Source: Brachycybe producta
Lineage: Eukaryota; Arthropoda; Diplopoda; Playtdesmida; Andrognathidae
NCBI GenBank assembly: GCA_036925085.1
Contig: JAUPFP010000002.1
Location: 13,176,100 to 13,240,099 of the forward strand
Length of the DNA: 64,000 nt
Reading direction: 5' to 3'
Shown here: one piece after another, positions 13,661 to 31,500 of the stretch
Numbering within the stretch: the first letter of the stretch is position 1
How the letters are laid out: the number at the start of each line of letters is the position of its first letter
Made by a program: the position numbers and the translations under genes
Notes under the pieces: model-generated
Database searches by the model: none
The model's input: the letters and a program-made list of their open reading frames with translations, nothing else
What the model was told of the DNA's origin: nothing

Positions 13661-13941
13661 ATACATAGAGGTAGCTCAACTTCATGTTAAGAGGGGAAAA
13701 AACTGTCGCGAGTGAGTGAGCTTTAATTTGTAATAGCCTCTCTTCAAGGTTCTTCTCCCCCCCCCCTTTAACCTCACCTTATCTTTCCATTTGTATCTTT
13801 ATAAAGAAAACTTCGAATCCCTTTTTAGAAGGTAAAACTTCAACGTTTGTATTTATCAATTATTTATCTGTAAGTAGAGATGGCGCCATCTGGTGGCGAC
13901 TCTCAGCGATGACAAAAAATTCTAGAGCTCCCTCTATGTAT
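13661..13941. mobile_element. MITE family D copy with a CTCF-core-like site
   Basis: The left end ATACATAGAGGTAGCTCAAC faces the inverse GAGCTCCCTCTATGTAT at the right. The inside shares CCTCTCTTCAAGGTTCT and TTTATAAAGA segments with other members near 16634-17199 and 39340-39550. Bases 13883-13896 read, on the minus strand, CCACCAGATGGCGC. Confidence 0.6.
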
Positions 13942-14018
13942 CTTGAATTAAACTACTTTCAAATCAGGGTTATTTTTTTTGCTTTGTTTTTCTATTAAAA
14001 TCTGGTGAAACGAAATCA

Positions 14019-14347
14019 AACTTAAGCCAAAGTGAAACTTAAACAAAGCTAAGCTTAAAAACATTCCATAGACTTACTATTTAAAGTTTCGTATTGCGTC
14101 ATGGTTTAAGAATTTTCAAAATTGTTTCATTTAGAAAACAAATTATTACGGCCTTTTTTGAAGTAATTAATTACAATTAGTAATTACATCACTGACATCA
14201 GTGATTAATGAAAAAGAGACTCACTTCCATATTTTAAAAAAACATTGCTTAAAATAAGGTTAAGCTTAAACTATGACGCAAGACCAAACCCTCTACATAG
14301 TAAGTCCATTAAAAGTTTTTAAGTTTAGCTTTGTTTAAGTTTCACTC
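14019..14347. mobile_element. MITE family C: long foldback element
   Basis: Inverted arms of about 85-95 bases (14019-14113 against 14264-14347) share TTAAGCTTAAACTATGACGCAAG-type segments and a TAGTAAGTC/GACTTACTA block around a loop of about 150 bases. Related single arms occur near 26715-26830 and 60065-60200. Confidence 0.65.
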
Positions 14348-14792
14348 GAGGAGTGACGTCAGCACGAAATACCAACCATAAACGTGGCCATAATTACTGC
14401 CCAATTAACATGCATCATTATAAGTCTGGTTAAGATGTTTTACATAAATAGTTAGTTAACTGAACTCATGGTTAGTCTGCGTTTCCGGTAGAACACTAAT
14501 TACTCCGTGGGCATTATAAAAATAATTATAATTATAGTTAACTGCATTCAAGTTAAAAAGTTGCCTACATTAGAAGACACTTACCTGTCCTTAATGACTT
14601 TGTGACGGCCCTTCCAGTCTAGTTTCACACTTTATGTTAAATTTTCATTCTTCTTTCAGTAAAAAAAAAAATGTGCACCCAGCTCAAATAAAAATGCTGT
14701 TAAATGCATTTTTGGTAAATTTAACTTTTCTTAATTAATTTAACCACATTTTTTTCCTCCACTAAAAAGTTAAAAGCCCCTCAGGTTATAAT

Positions 14793-14940
14793 TATTATAG
14801 GACTAAGTGCGGCTCAAACGGTAATACTCAATAGTGACGTCGAAATGACGTCATATCAAGCAATGCATTGTGATACACAACATTGGCTATGATGTCATTA
14901 TATATTGTATTGCCGTTTGCGCCGCACTTAGTCGTATAAT
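14793..14940. mobile_element. 148-bp MITE with 34-bp terminal inverted repeats
   Basis: The left end ATTATAGGACTAAGTGCGGC matches the inverse of the right end (GCCGCACTTAGTCGTATAAT) for about 34 bases with few mismatches. It contains two TGACGTC/TGACGTCA palindromes. Only one copy was seen in the window. Confidence 0.75.
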
Positions 14941-15006
14941 CCTAACCAGACCTTAACTGTGGTTATCATTATAATTGTGGTTAATATTTATAATGAAAAT
15001 GAGATA

Positions 15007-15094
15007 CAGTAGAATCCGGTTACAGTAAAGAATTTTTAGAGAAATTCTAAGGAACTGGTTCGAAAATACATTTCATGTTAAAGGATTTTCACTG
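15007..15094. mobile_element. Short mariner-like MITE (family F)
   Basis: It is flanked by TA on both sides, begins CAGTAGAATCCGGTTACAG and ends ATGTTAAAGGATTTTCACTG. It abuts the left side of a family A copy. Related CAGTG-ended sequences with a CGTGTTAAACG core occur near 5580-5710, 44790-44880, 48800-48950 and 50987-51125. Confidence 0.55.
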
Positions 15095-15099
15095 TATAA

Positions 15100-15330
15100 A
15101 GAGAAATTGATAGTGTTTTAAAAACTAGAAAGGTAGCTCAATCACTTAAGGGACATTTTCATGTTGAAATATTTCAAAATAAGCTTTTTAGAGAAAAAAA
15201 AAAATTAAAAAATTTCATCTGCTTAAAGTTGGGCCATTTTAAAACTGAAATATAAAGTTTACTTTGAACGACATCAACGTGTTAAACACTAAAACACTTT
15301 CAAATTTCTCTTAATTTTGTTGCTAAAATA
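15100..15330. mobile_element. MITE family A copy
   Basis: The left arm has TTTTAAAAACTAGAAAGGTA and a TTTCAAAATAAGCTTTTTA block. The right arm retains AAAGTTTACTTTGAACGACA and AACACTTTCAAATTTCTCTT, but the CTTCTAGTTTCTAA core is missing. It lies between CNRIP1's stop and the family F element. Confidence 0.7.
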
Positions 15331-15577
15331 GAAAATAAGGGGCGTTAGGGGGTCTTAGGGGCGTTTGCATTTTCAACTGAACATAATGTAGGTTAAGCTT
15401 GTTTAAAATGTAAGATAAAAGCCAAAAACATGAAAGTCGAAAAACAAATATTCTACATTTGAATAATAAATAAAATAAAAACAAGTTGTTATCATTTGTA
15501 ATTTTCACTTTTTTCATTATCAATAAGAATAAAAATAGATCCAAGTGAAGAATCGGTCCCAAATACCGATTCTGCTG

Positions 15578-19651
<4,074 letters not shown>

Positions 19652-20828
19652 TGTAAAATTAATCTCCTCAACAAATTAACAAAAAAAATATTAGCACAAT
19701 TTTTTTTTTCACTTTTCAAGAATTCAGCTCAAACTTTTGTATTTTTTTAAAATGAAAGTTTTTAAAGAATTCTTTCAAAAATGTGTATCATCAGTGTCCA
19801 GTTCATCGAGTTCACTCACATTCATCAGTAGCCATGGGTCAAGTTTTTACAACTGAATGAAATGACCAATAGACAAAAGATCCAAAATATTAAAAATGAA
19901 CTGAATTGAATAAAAAAAAACACTAAAACAAATGTCTAATTAAATAGGTCTATTCATATATAAAAGTTAAATGATTATCAGTCTCATCCTAATCATCATC
20001 AACAACAACACAAAATAAGGAACTTATTCAGTCTGTCATTCACTGTAAAAACTGACCAAAAACACACACACTTCAATCCGTTTGTTGTCAATGAGGCTGT
20101 TAAAATTTACGTCATGCCCGTTCATTGATCAATCGAAAACTTCAGCCACACAAAACAACGAAATAGAACACACACAAAAACACGACTGTAGAAAAATGCA
20201 ATATAAACCTGTCTATCAACTCAGGTTACGTCAAAAAATTCTCACAAAACACACACAATTTAATTTAAAATTTTAGCTTTTTTATATAAAAAGCTGCGTT
20301 TATGAATTTGACATGCAGAGACATCAAGAAAAAAAAATGAAGCATCGTATTTGTGTTTCAAAGTCGCACTTTTTCACATCAAGATGTCATAAGACCAATT
20401 GTATAATAAATATATATATATAATAAATGATTATTTTGAGACATCTTATATTAGGAAATGTGTTCTTTCTTTACCACCTTATAAAATACACGTTTTCGTT
20501 AAGACGGTTTTACTACATGCGTCAAAGACATAAACGTCTTTATTTTCTTTAACCATTTTCATAGTTAAAGGTGGCAAAAAGAGACACGGGGGCGGAGAAT
20601 AAATGGAAGGTGTGCGAAAATGAAAAGGTTTTTTCCCCTCAAAACACCCTTTGCCTCAAAAATGATACACATCCAAATCGATAAAATGTGGCCAATCCCA
20701 TTTCTACTCTTATTATGAGATGCTCAACTAACTTTACACCTCTTTGAAGAATCAATTGACACTATGTGGCACGCGTGCCAGACAGTGGCCCGCTTCCGCC
20801 TTATCACCCCCTCTTGAAACTAGAGGCT

Positions 20829-21010
20829 CAGGGTGTTTAAAAATAATTGTAACGTCATCTTTGTTTATAGTATTGCTAAGCAACAACACACTTTTTGTTT
20901 CTGTCTATGAATGTAATAATAACTAATAAAAAGTTATTACAATAAAGAGTTTTATGACCCATGTTGAAAAAAAAAATGAAAATTACTTTTATATTATTGA
21001 TAACACCCTG
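20829..21010. mobile_element. Candidate CAGGGTGT-ended MITE
   Basis: It begins CAGGGTGTTTAAAAATAATT and ends with the inverse motif AACACCCTG followed by TA. The TA flank is missing on the left. The ends match the two longer elements at 38811-39325 and 54790-55421. Confidence 0.45.
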
Positions 21011-21249
21011 TATTTTGTACTTGTAACTGATGGAGAAATAAAAGGCCCATCGATTTAGGGTCAAATATCACTCTCCTATGATATCCTTTAGATGGTTAAT
21101 CAATATCACCTACAAATAAAAGACTCGAAGAAGCAGATAAGAAAGAGGGTCATTTACAAAGTTCCCTTCAAAGATTCATCCTCAATCATAAGAGTAATAA
21201 TGAGGCCCAAATTCAAAAAGTTAGAACTATGCACGCCTCTTATGATATT

Positions 21250-21600
21250 TTATGACCAAAGGTAATTTTTGAACTCTGGTTATTCTGCGGTTTCAAAAGC
21301 AACAACACGAAACAGAAATTATGTTTTAGAAACTAGAACGGTAGTTCAGTCACTTATTGTAACTGTATTTTTATGTTGATATTTTCCAAAATAAATGTTT
21401 AACAGACACAAACTTAAAAATATTGTGTTTAAAAAAGTGTATTTTGAAAGATATCAACATGAAAATACCCTTAAGTGATTGAGCTACCCGTCAAGTTTCT
21501 AAAATACTTTCAAGCTTTTCTATATTTTGCAACGGAAAGACAAAATAATCAAAGTTTACAAGGCGTTTATACTTTAAAACCACCTTAAATGATTTCAAAT
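21250..21600. mobile_element. MITE family A copy, near complete
   Basis: The left arm has TTAGAAACTAGAACGGTAGT and a TTCCAAAATAAATGTTTAAC block. The right arm has TGTATTTTGAAAGATATCAA, AAGTGATTGAGCTACCCGTC and AAACCACCTTAAATGATT at the outer end. Confidence 0.8.
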
Positions 21601-21721
21601 CTCATTTTTGAGACCAATTTTCCAACACAACAGTTTTAATTATATTTACAACCACAAGTCAAGTCAGAAAACTATTAAATTTCATGACTCGAATTATTTC
21701 GAAATAAAAACAATAATAACA

Positions 21722-21776
<55 letters not shown>

Positions 21777-22060
21777 TAATAACGACAAAGTCATTTATCA
21801 AAGATTCAATTCATTAAACCAAAAAAAAAATATAAATTTGAGTATGCTCAAGGTTTTAACCAAATTTAGTCATCGCTTTTGTAAAAATAATAATAAAAAC
21901 TTTAAAAAAGGAGCTAACTTCAATAGATCACTTACACATGATTCGTTAATTAATAACAATAAAAGCATCATTAAAATGAGTAAATTTCATATGTAAAATA
22001 ATAAAATCAAACCCCAAGAAATCCTCCTTCATTTCTTGGCGTCATTTTAAGCAATTATTA

Positions 22061-23738
<1,678 letters not shown>

Positions 23739-24065
23739 GTTGGATTCATTGAAATTGATTGAAGACTAGGCAAACATCGATGTTTGCAATACAAACATCG
23801 ATTTTTCTACATCGATTTTTATTAAACGATAAATAATAAAAAATTAAAAAATTATTATTACTTTAAAAATATTTTCGAAAGGAAACAGTCAGGTGTGCTC
23901 TTACCAATTGCGAAATTCAGCCTTCTCTACATATTATACTAGAAGTTTAAAACATATATTTATGTTGATACAATAATGAAATTCATTTTTAAATCGATTT
24001 CATATCGATATTATTTTTGAATCGATATTCTAAATATCTAATTTAATCTTTAAATAATTAAAAAC

Positions 24066-24260
24066 TAAACGACATGACCCTGATACGAACTACTGGCCTC
24101 AGGATCTAGAGGCCCAGACGTTACCACTACGCCATTCAGACAATTGCAAATAAGCAATGTTAAAAGCTTAATGTAAACAAATAGGTCCCAATTTGAAACA
24201 GAAATAACATCTTCGGCTCTTGTGGAAGGCCTAAGTTCGAATCTCGGCTGATACAAATTA
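24066..24260. repeat. tRNA-derived repeat fragments in both orientations
   Basis: On the minus strand, 24140-24070 reads TGGCGTAGTGG (A-box-like) and then AGTTCGTATCAGG (B-box-like). On the plus strand, near 24229-24245, AAGTTCGAATCTCGG is a second B-box. Neither folds into a full cloverleaf, because acceptor stems do not pair. They look like SINE heads or tRNA pseudogenes. Confidence 0.5.
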
Positions 24261-25489
24261 TTTTTTTCATCATTTTCTAACAATAATCGTTTGTTATTAA
24301 GTATATATTAGGTAGGTTTATTTACTTTTGGTTAGTTTTATTTAGATTTAGGTGCTCAGTATTATTGCGCCCGTTGTCCCAAACAGGCTTCCATAGAAAC
24401 ATGATGTTTACATCCGGATGTATTTTAGGTGAATCGATGTGTATTAAGTGCTTTTCTTATATGAAAAAGTGGGCATGACGTCATCCAGGTAACAGGAAGT
24501 TCATTTGTACAATACATTGTACACGTGTCTATGGAAGATAAACGATTTCTCTTTTTGATGAAACTATTTTCAGGATTATTTACAAAAATAAATCAATAAT
24601 TAATTATAAACTCAATAAATCAGAGAAAATAATGGATCAAGTTTCACAATAATAACTTTAAACATAAATTTTATATAAAATTTTAAAAAAAGTAAAAATG
24701 TCACTATTTGGCGGGAAATTTGAACAATGTTTGGTAAAAGTGTATAGTTAAACGTATTTTATTATTCCCGTTGTTCCAGTCATGTTTAATTAACGTATTT
24801 AATTATTATCATTGTTTTATCTTTCCTTTTCTAACCTAATTTAACCTAGGTTAGTTTTTGTTACATTAAGCTTGTTGCAAGGGGGGGGGGGGAGGGGGGC
24901 TCTAGGAGGCCCTCTTATTTTATTTATATTTAATTATTTCATTAGCACCTATTACAAGAAATGTTAACCGTTCACGATTAGTTCTTCTAAGGAGTTTGAG
25001 CATCGAGCTGTCAATTCTTCTTCTACTTCTTGTTGCACCGTTACAACCGTTCTTATCAAATGCGTTTATTTCTTGAAATAATAATAAAAATATTAAAATC
25101 GACAAAAAAAATTGCTTTATTATTTCATTTTACGACAAAGTGTATTTTAGCTGTTTTATGAATAGTAGATTTTAAAATATTTTGCAATTTCAGAAGAGCC
25201 ACAATAAGGAGAAAATCATCTTTTATTTTGCACAATAAACCTAAACGGTTAATTATCATGATGAAACCTTTTTAATTATAAATAAACAATTAAAACATTA
25301 ATTACAAAGTATTTTTTTAAAACTAAGACGTTATGAAATATAATATATCCACAATGAACAATATTATTAAATTCTTCTCTTTTTTTTTTTGGTAATTTCA
25401 CACAAAAAAAACACACAAAACAATTTTTTTCAATAAAAGTTATTAATTAAAAGATAAAAATGAGATCCACTGAGATTCTTTTTGTTGAA

Positions 25490-25690
25490 TTTCTAATTTA
25501 AGATGTTTTATGAACATCTGATTTTAGAAGAGAAACACCAAGAAGAAATTGAAATGGTGTTAGAAACTAGAAAGGTTGTTTAACCATTTAGGGTTGAGCT
25601 ACCCTTCTAGTTTATAAAACACAAGTTTCTTTTAATTTTACTCTTCAAAGACAAGAATAAGCAGAGTTCAAGGGTCGTTTATATACTTTA
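25490..25690. mobile_element. MITE family A copy, internally deleted
   Basis: The left arm GTTAGAAACTAGAAAGGTTG is followed within about 30 bases by the right arm GAGCTACCCTTCTAGTTTAT, so the centre is lost. Confidence 0.7.
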
Positions 25691-26385
25691 AAATCATCAA
25701 ATAAATTAAAACAATTTTCTAACAATGTTAAGGAATGTTTTATGTTAAACCTCGTAATATATTTACAATCAGATATATGAAATAAATCAATTATGACAAC
25801 ATCATGTTAAAATTATTTAAAATATTTAAAAAAAAACACAAATATAAAAAAATTTAAGAATGAAAAAAAAAATCTTAATCACAAAATAAAACAGAGGAGA
25901 AAAAAGTCTGTAATTCCTATTAACAAGAATGAAGAGTTTCACGATATCTCATTAGTTTTTGTTCTTTTTTGAAGATAAATGTTAATCATTTTGACTAATT
26001 TGTTACAAGTGGGAAGTGGACAATGGTCATCGTGAAACTCCTAATCATTCAACGCAGCGAGAAAAAAAAACTGATATACATAAAAATATTAACAAAAAAA
26101 GGCAATATGTGGACTAAACACACAAACTAAAATGAAATATAATTAGTCCTGAGCAAAAAACAATAACTTTTATAATGTGTGTTTTACATACATATTGATT
26201 ACATGAAAGGTTATTTATTATTCACTATCGTAAAAATTTATACTGAAAGTTTTTTTAAAAAAAAAATGAGTGCCTGTCTAATTGCTCTCGAGAGAAATCT
26301 CAGATTATTTTTTAACTATTAAGCAAAACTTTCAAGACAGTGAATAAATACATACATACTCTCAAAATTTGAGAGTAATAAATAG

Positions 26386-26696
26386 GGCTCGGATTTTTAT
26401 GCAATATCAAGCAACTGTTTCTCAATCTGTGGCCCAAGTGCCAATTGTGAAGTAACCATCTCAGTTTAGATCAACCAACAATTATGGTTTTTTTTTCAAT
26501 CAAAAACACTTGGTTAGAGGCTAGCACTCTAGTTGACAACAGATAGTAATCACACATCTAGCCTCTAACCAGCCATTTTTTTATTAGAAAAAGCATAATA
26601 AACAGTTGCTCTAATGATGATGATTACACTTCACAATTGGCAGTTGGGCCACAAATTGTGAAACACTTGCTGGATATTGCATAAAAATCCGAGCCC
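26386..26696. mobile_element. MITE family B, copy 2 (TA target site)
   Basis: GGGCTCGGATTTTTATGCAA at the left and TGCATAAAAATCCGAGCCC at the right, with TA on both sides. Length and inner inverted repeat match the copy at 11917-12232. Confidence 0.85.
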
Positions 26697-26909
26697 TAGT
26701 AATAAGTAATAACCCTTGTATTCAAAAACGTTGCTTAACATAAAAGTTAGCTTAATTAAACCACGACGCAAGTATAGTAAGTCTATAGAAAGTTTTTAAG
26801 TTTCACTTTGACTGAAGTAACGTTTTAGAATACGGCCATATAAGTAAATTATTTTTTCAAATCCTAACTCTACGCAACACATTTAGGACAATTTAATTAA
26901 TACAGTTGT

Positions 26910-27260
26910 TTGCACCTTAAGATGTATTATGAACAGCTGATTTGTCGAACACTTCATTAATTCTGTCTTTCAAGAGCAAAATTAAAAGAAACAAAGTATT
27001 GTATTTTAGAAACTACAAGGGCAGCACTAATCACTTAACAGTATATTTTCACGTTATCTTTTAAAATAAACTTTAAGACAAAAATTAAACATAAAAAAAC
27101 TTATTTTAAAAGATATCAACATAAAATTATTCTTAAGTGATTGAACTACTCTTCTAGTTTCTAAAACACTTTCAAAGTTTCTCTTTAATTTTAGCTTCAA
27201 AAAGACAAAATTAATAACCAGCGTTCAAGGGTCGTTTACACATTAAAAGATGTCTTCCAA
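26910..27260. mobile_element. MITE family A copy, near complete
   Basis: Left arm: TTCTGTCTTTCAAGAGCAAA and TTTAGAAACTACAAGGGCAG. Right arm: TTATTTTAAAAGATATCAAC, AAGTGATTGAACTACTCTTC and TAGTTTCTAAAACACTTTCA. Confidence 0.8.
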
Positions 27261-28501
27261 TGAAAATTGATTATTTTACAACAATTTAACAACAACACGC
27301 AAAGTTGTTTCAGATTATGTCACAGTGCGGAACACACATTATATTAAATAATTCAATAGTGAAACTTTGACGACTGAACTTTTTTTTTGTTTCTAAATAA
27401 CAACCTCATCATAACAAGATATATCCACCATTTTCGAGATATTTTCAACACTACGAGGATCGATTAACCAATATATTTTGAAATATACATATTATATAAT
27501 CTAAATACGCCATACACTCTCACACATAAATATAATAATAGTATTTATTTATTTTGGTTCTGAGCTACTTTGTTTCAAGTGAGGTGAAAATAGGCGAATA
27601 AAGTGAAGTTATTTTCAAAAAGAAAAAAACCTAAAGTTTGTTGCAGCTATAGACATACTTAAGCCATAAATATATATTTCAATATAATTTACATATAGAA
27701 ATATCTCTTTGGTGTATTGCTGTACATTGTCATAATGCTTTAGACAACAAAAGATCGAAAGACCCAAGAAGCCATTATTATACGGACTCGAACCAACATT
27801 TTACAACAACAACATTGAACAAAGAGAGACGATTATAACACGAGATATGAGTGATAAGAAATCACAGGGCACTGCAGAAAGGATAGAAAGTGATAAGAGA
27901 CACACATAAGAGTTCAACTATAATACTAATGTTCAAAATGTCTTTTTTTCTTCCTTCGTATTTTGAAGTAATTTTGAAAATTTGATCAAGAAAGCCAAGA
28001 GATAGATAGATATTTTTTTAAATTATTATTGCTGCATCGCAAATGCAAAAACAGCACATGTTTTAGCTGAGAAATGCAAATACATATTTGCAGGCGACAC
28101 AACACCACTGACGACGACAAAAGGTTTTTTTTTAAAGTTCTCATTAAAATAATCTCTTTAAGAATAAATCAAAACAAAAGCCAAATTCATGCTTAATGTC
28201 ACAAAGTCAAAATGTCATTCAGTACAATCTGACCCATAATGACAGAGCAGAAAAGATAGAAAAACAAGTTTTAATTAAATACACCAAGCTCCAGAAGAAT
28301 AACAGCTGACAATCGATACAATGGACACTTACCGAGTCCTTACCTCTTTTTTTTTTCCGTGCAACCCTCTCTTAAAGAGTAATTTACCCATCCGACAATA
28401 AGTTCGACCGAGTTACCGATAAACTTAACCGAACCATCGGATACCAAAAAAAACGTGTACGAGGAAGAGAATTTCAATCCTAAGTAAAGAAATCCACGTG
28501 A

Positions 28502-31500
28502 TCAGTGTGAAGGCGCATCGGATCCATTTCCAGAAGTGGAACCACCACCACCTCCACCTCCACCTCCTCCTCCTGTTGTAGCTGCCACGTAATCGCATTC
28601 TGAAGTGGCCGTAACGTGTTCTAGTTCGACTCTGTATTTGTGTCGAGCCAAGTACTTGACATACTTCTCGGGAGGATTAGGATTCGTTACGGACACGGAA
28701 CGAACCGTCGTGTGTGAGACGGTCGTTGCCGGCATCGTAAACTCGACGTAAATGAAACGATCGAATTCTGCCGGAATCTGATCGTACGACGTCAGTTCCA
28801 GGCGACAAACGAACAGTTGCGTCGTGTAAGCACCTGGAAGAAAAAATAATATCAGACGATTCGAGTGAGAATCGGCAGCGAATTTTCAAACGGCACCTTG
28901 TCCATCTTTGGGAAGTCTCGGAACTCTCCAGACGATGGCACGATGTTGATGTTCGTATTTTGCTTGTCCGGTGGACACTTCTATCATGCTAGGTTCCATC
29001 GTCAGTCCGGCACCCATGATACGTTCCAGCCCCTAAATTAAGTATAATTTTGACGAAAAAACGGTTAACCAACGACCAGACACAATTGTAGTCAAATCAC
29101 AAAGGCACAATTACTTTAATCTTTCCCGGTTTCCTCGCAGCCGATTTAATAGATCCATATCGAAAGTGTTTCTCGACACGAAACAAATAAATCCAACATT
29201 CCGGCAACGGAAAACGAATGGCCACATCTTCGCATGGAATCTGTCCGTGTTTACGGCTAATGCAACCGGGAACGAGGACGTCTGCACGAATTTCAACACG
29301 ATTTCCAACAACTGACATCGTAGCTTTCACCTTTGAAAAAAAGACAAAAGCGTTCAAAATAAATAAAAGTAAGTGCTGTTATGCGATGTCCGTTTACCTG
29401 TAAAGGAAGTTCACGATTTCTCGGTGGTCTTATTCTGAAACGCATAATCTCAAAGAAACAAGCATCGGGAGGATGAAACCTACGACAAAATTTTAATTAT
29501 GAACTACAATAGAACTCTCAACGGAAAGAGAACCGAAACTCACTTTATATTTCTACTTTTCTCAAACTCGTTGACCGTAACACAAGAATGAAACTCGCAT
29601 TTTTCCAATCTGATCCACTCTTCGGTGATAACGGGTATGATGTCGTGTCGTCCTACAACCTCTTTACCCTGTTTCGTGATGTCGTTCAGTCCGATTTCGA
29701 CGTCAGGCATTCCAACTATAAATGCCAACAAGAAGACTCTCACACGAGCCAACTGTTTGAGCACCACGCCATTTGGCTGTACTTCGGCACGCAGTTCATC
29801 GACCACAGTCACTTGAACTTCTTCCGTCTTATAAGTTAACGCTCTATCACGATGAACGGATAGTCGAAAAAGTCCGTCTTCTATCACACGAATGAAGACA
29901 CGAAGCTCTTCGTAATTCTGCGTACCGAGCTTTAGAAGTTGAGAGACCTGAGGCGAATGTTCCAAAGGAAGTCCCAATTTGGCAAGTTGACCTAAACTTG
30001 TGACCTGACCATGAGTAACTTTAGATATCTGTCCGGGACGAACTCCTACTCTTTCTCTGTAGAAAACATATTGCAACTTGACCGTAAAGATCTTTCCGTA
30101 ATTATCGTATTGCTGAGCTCCGATCTCTGTCATCGAGTAACATGCCTGGAGCGGTAGTTCCTGAAAAGCATCTTTGTCCTCCTGTTTGTTGTACAAGTGC
30201 AACACTCCATTATCCGATAAAGTAACAAACACCTTCTTCCAGAAACGCTGACCAGTCAGTTTCTTCTTGCTGGGTTGTCGCAACATCAAATCCCAACCCT
30301 CGACACCAAGTTTCGGCCAAAAGTCTTCTAGAGGTTCGGTGTCGTCCGCCTCAAACAGTGGACTTCCTGGACTCTCCTGTGATTCTCCCTGTGTCTCGAT
30401 CGCTCCTATCTTTGGCGTTGCTTCTTTACCGATTTCTGCAGTACTAGATGAAAGTATTCCAGGTAGATCGTGAGGCACCTCTACGGTAGAAACAGGTTCC
30501 GAAAAAACAGCAGAAAACGTATCGACGTCAACGAACTGCGAAGCCTCTTCCATTGCAGCTCCAGGTTCCTTGTCGAAAGGATTAAAACGTGGTGACGTAT
30601 GAGATGGAGGACTACGCATCGGAGATTTAGGTGGAGGAGCCAAAGCTGGAATTGGACCTAAGTGAAGAGAACTCGCCTCGTCTTTCTCCTTCATCTTGGG
30701 TCTGATAAATACAGAAAAGTCAGGTCCCGTATCGTCAGAATCGGAATCGGACTCTTCGGCTTGATCGCTGGATTTTGTGAAGAACCGTGCCGGACTAGGT
30801 TTAGGTGCAGCTGGTGTTTCCTTGATAGCAAAAAATGGATCGAAATCATCTGGGGCTCCAAAACCTTGTGACACTTCTTTCTCTGTTTTAAGTGCGGCTT
30901 CGAAACCCGAAACCGACCCACCACCAAACGGATCGAAGGCATCGGACATCACCGACTCGCTAGCCGTACTCTCGAATTTCGCCTCGAAGGCGTCAAAAGT
31001 GGACATGTCAGTGAAAGGCACCGCACTGTCTTGAACTGTCGTCTCTAGTAATGAAATGGTTGGTGCCATCGGAGTCGGTTCCAGTATGTTCGAAAGAGGC
31101 TTATCGAAGCTGATATTTGTATTTAAAGATTCTCCAACGAAAAAATCAACCTCATCTACCGATTTCTTTGATGCAAAATCAGAAGGAGGAAGAATAGGAG
31201 GAAGAGGAGGAGGAGGGAGAGGCATATCTGGAACATCTCCGAAGAAATCGAGAACGTCTGCAACACATGCTGGTGGTGCAGGAGAAACGACATTAACTTC
31301 GCTAACTACTTTTGTCGGTATCGATTCGATTCCACTTAAAAAGTCATCCACTGGAATGGACGCCTTTCTTTCGGAACTAGTTCCAAAAGCATCGAAAGAG
31401 ACGACATCGCCACTCGGTCGCCTTATACCAGTTTCTACCACATCTGGTTTAATATCGGGTTCAAAAGGTGGAACAGGTGTCGCAAACGGATCTTCAACTA

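Larger units (their letters stand above)
11612..15577. other. Intergenic / 3' flank, MITE-rich
   Basis: This holds the 3' flank of the kelch gene, where no convincing AATAAA was found close to the stop, and the region downstream of CNRIP1. It contains MITE B at 11917-12232, family A at 12620-12910 and 15100-15330, a family D copy at about 13661-13941, a long inverted repeat at 14019-14347, a 148-bp MITE at 14793-14940 and a short mariner-like element at 15007-15094. No exon was recognised. Confidence 0.7.
19652..22060. other. Intergenic between CNRIP1 5' end and ZFYVE21 3' end
   Basis: The stretch holds the presumed CNRIP1 promoter side, a candidate TIR element at 20829-21010, a family A copy at 21250-21600 and an (AAT)n run at about 21721-21780. 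The open frame at 20082-20276 has no recognisable content. No further exon was recognised. Confidence 0.65.
23739..28501. other. Intergenic between ZFYVE21 and stonin
   Basis: This holds the ZFYVE21 upstream region with six ATCGAT sites, two tRNA-like segments at 24066-24260, a G-rich run at about 24880, family A copies at 25490-25690 and 26910-27260, MITE B at 26386-26696, a family C arm at about 26715-26830, and the stonin 3' flank. On the minus strand an ATTAAA lies at 28270-28275, about 230 nt past the stonin stop. A minus-strand open frame at 24920-25105 is unexplained. Confidence 0.6.

Noticed and set aside
24066..24140. Functional tRNA gene on the minus strand
   Set aside because: A- and B-box-like sequences are present, but acceptor and T stems do not pair, so it is at best a pseudogene or SINE head.
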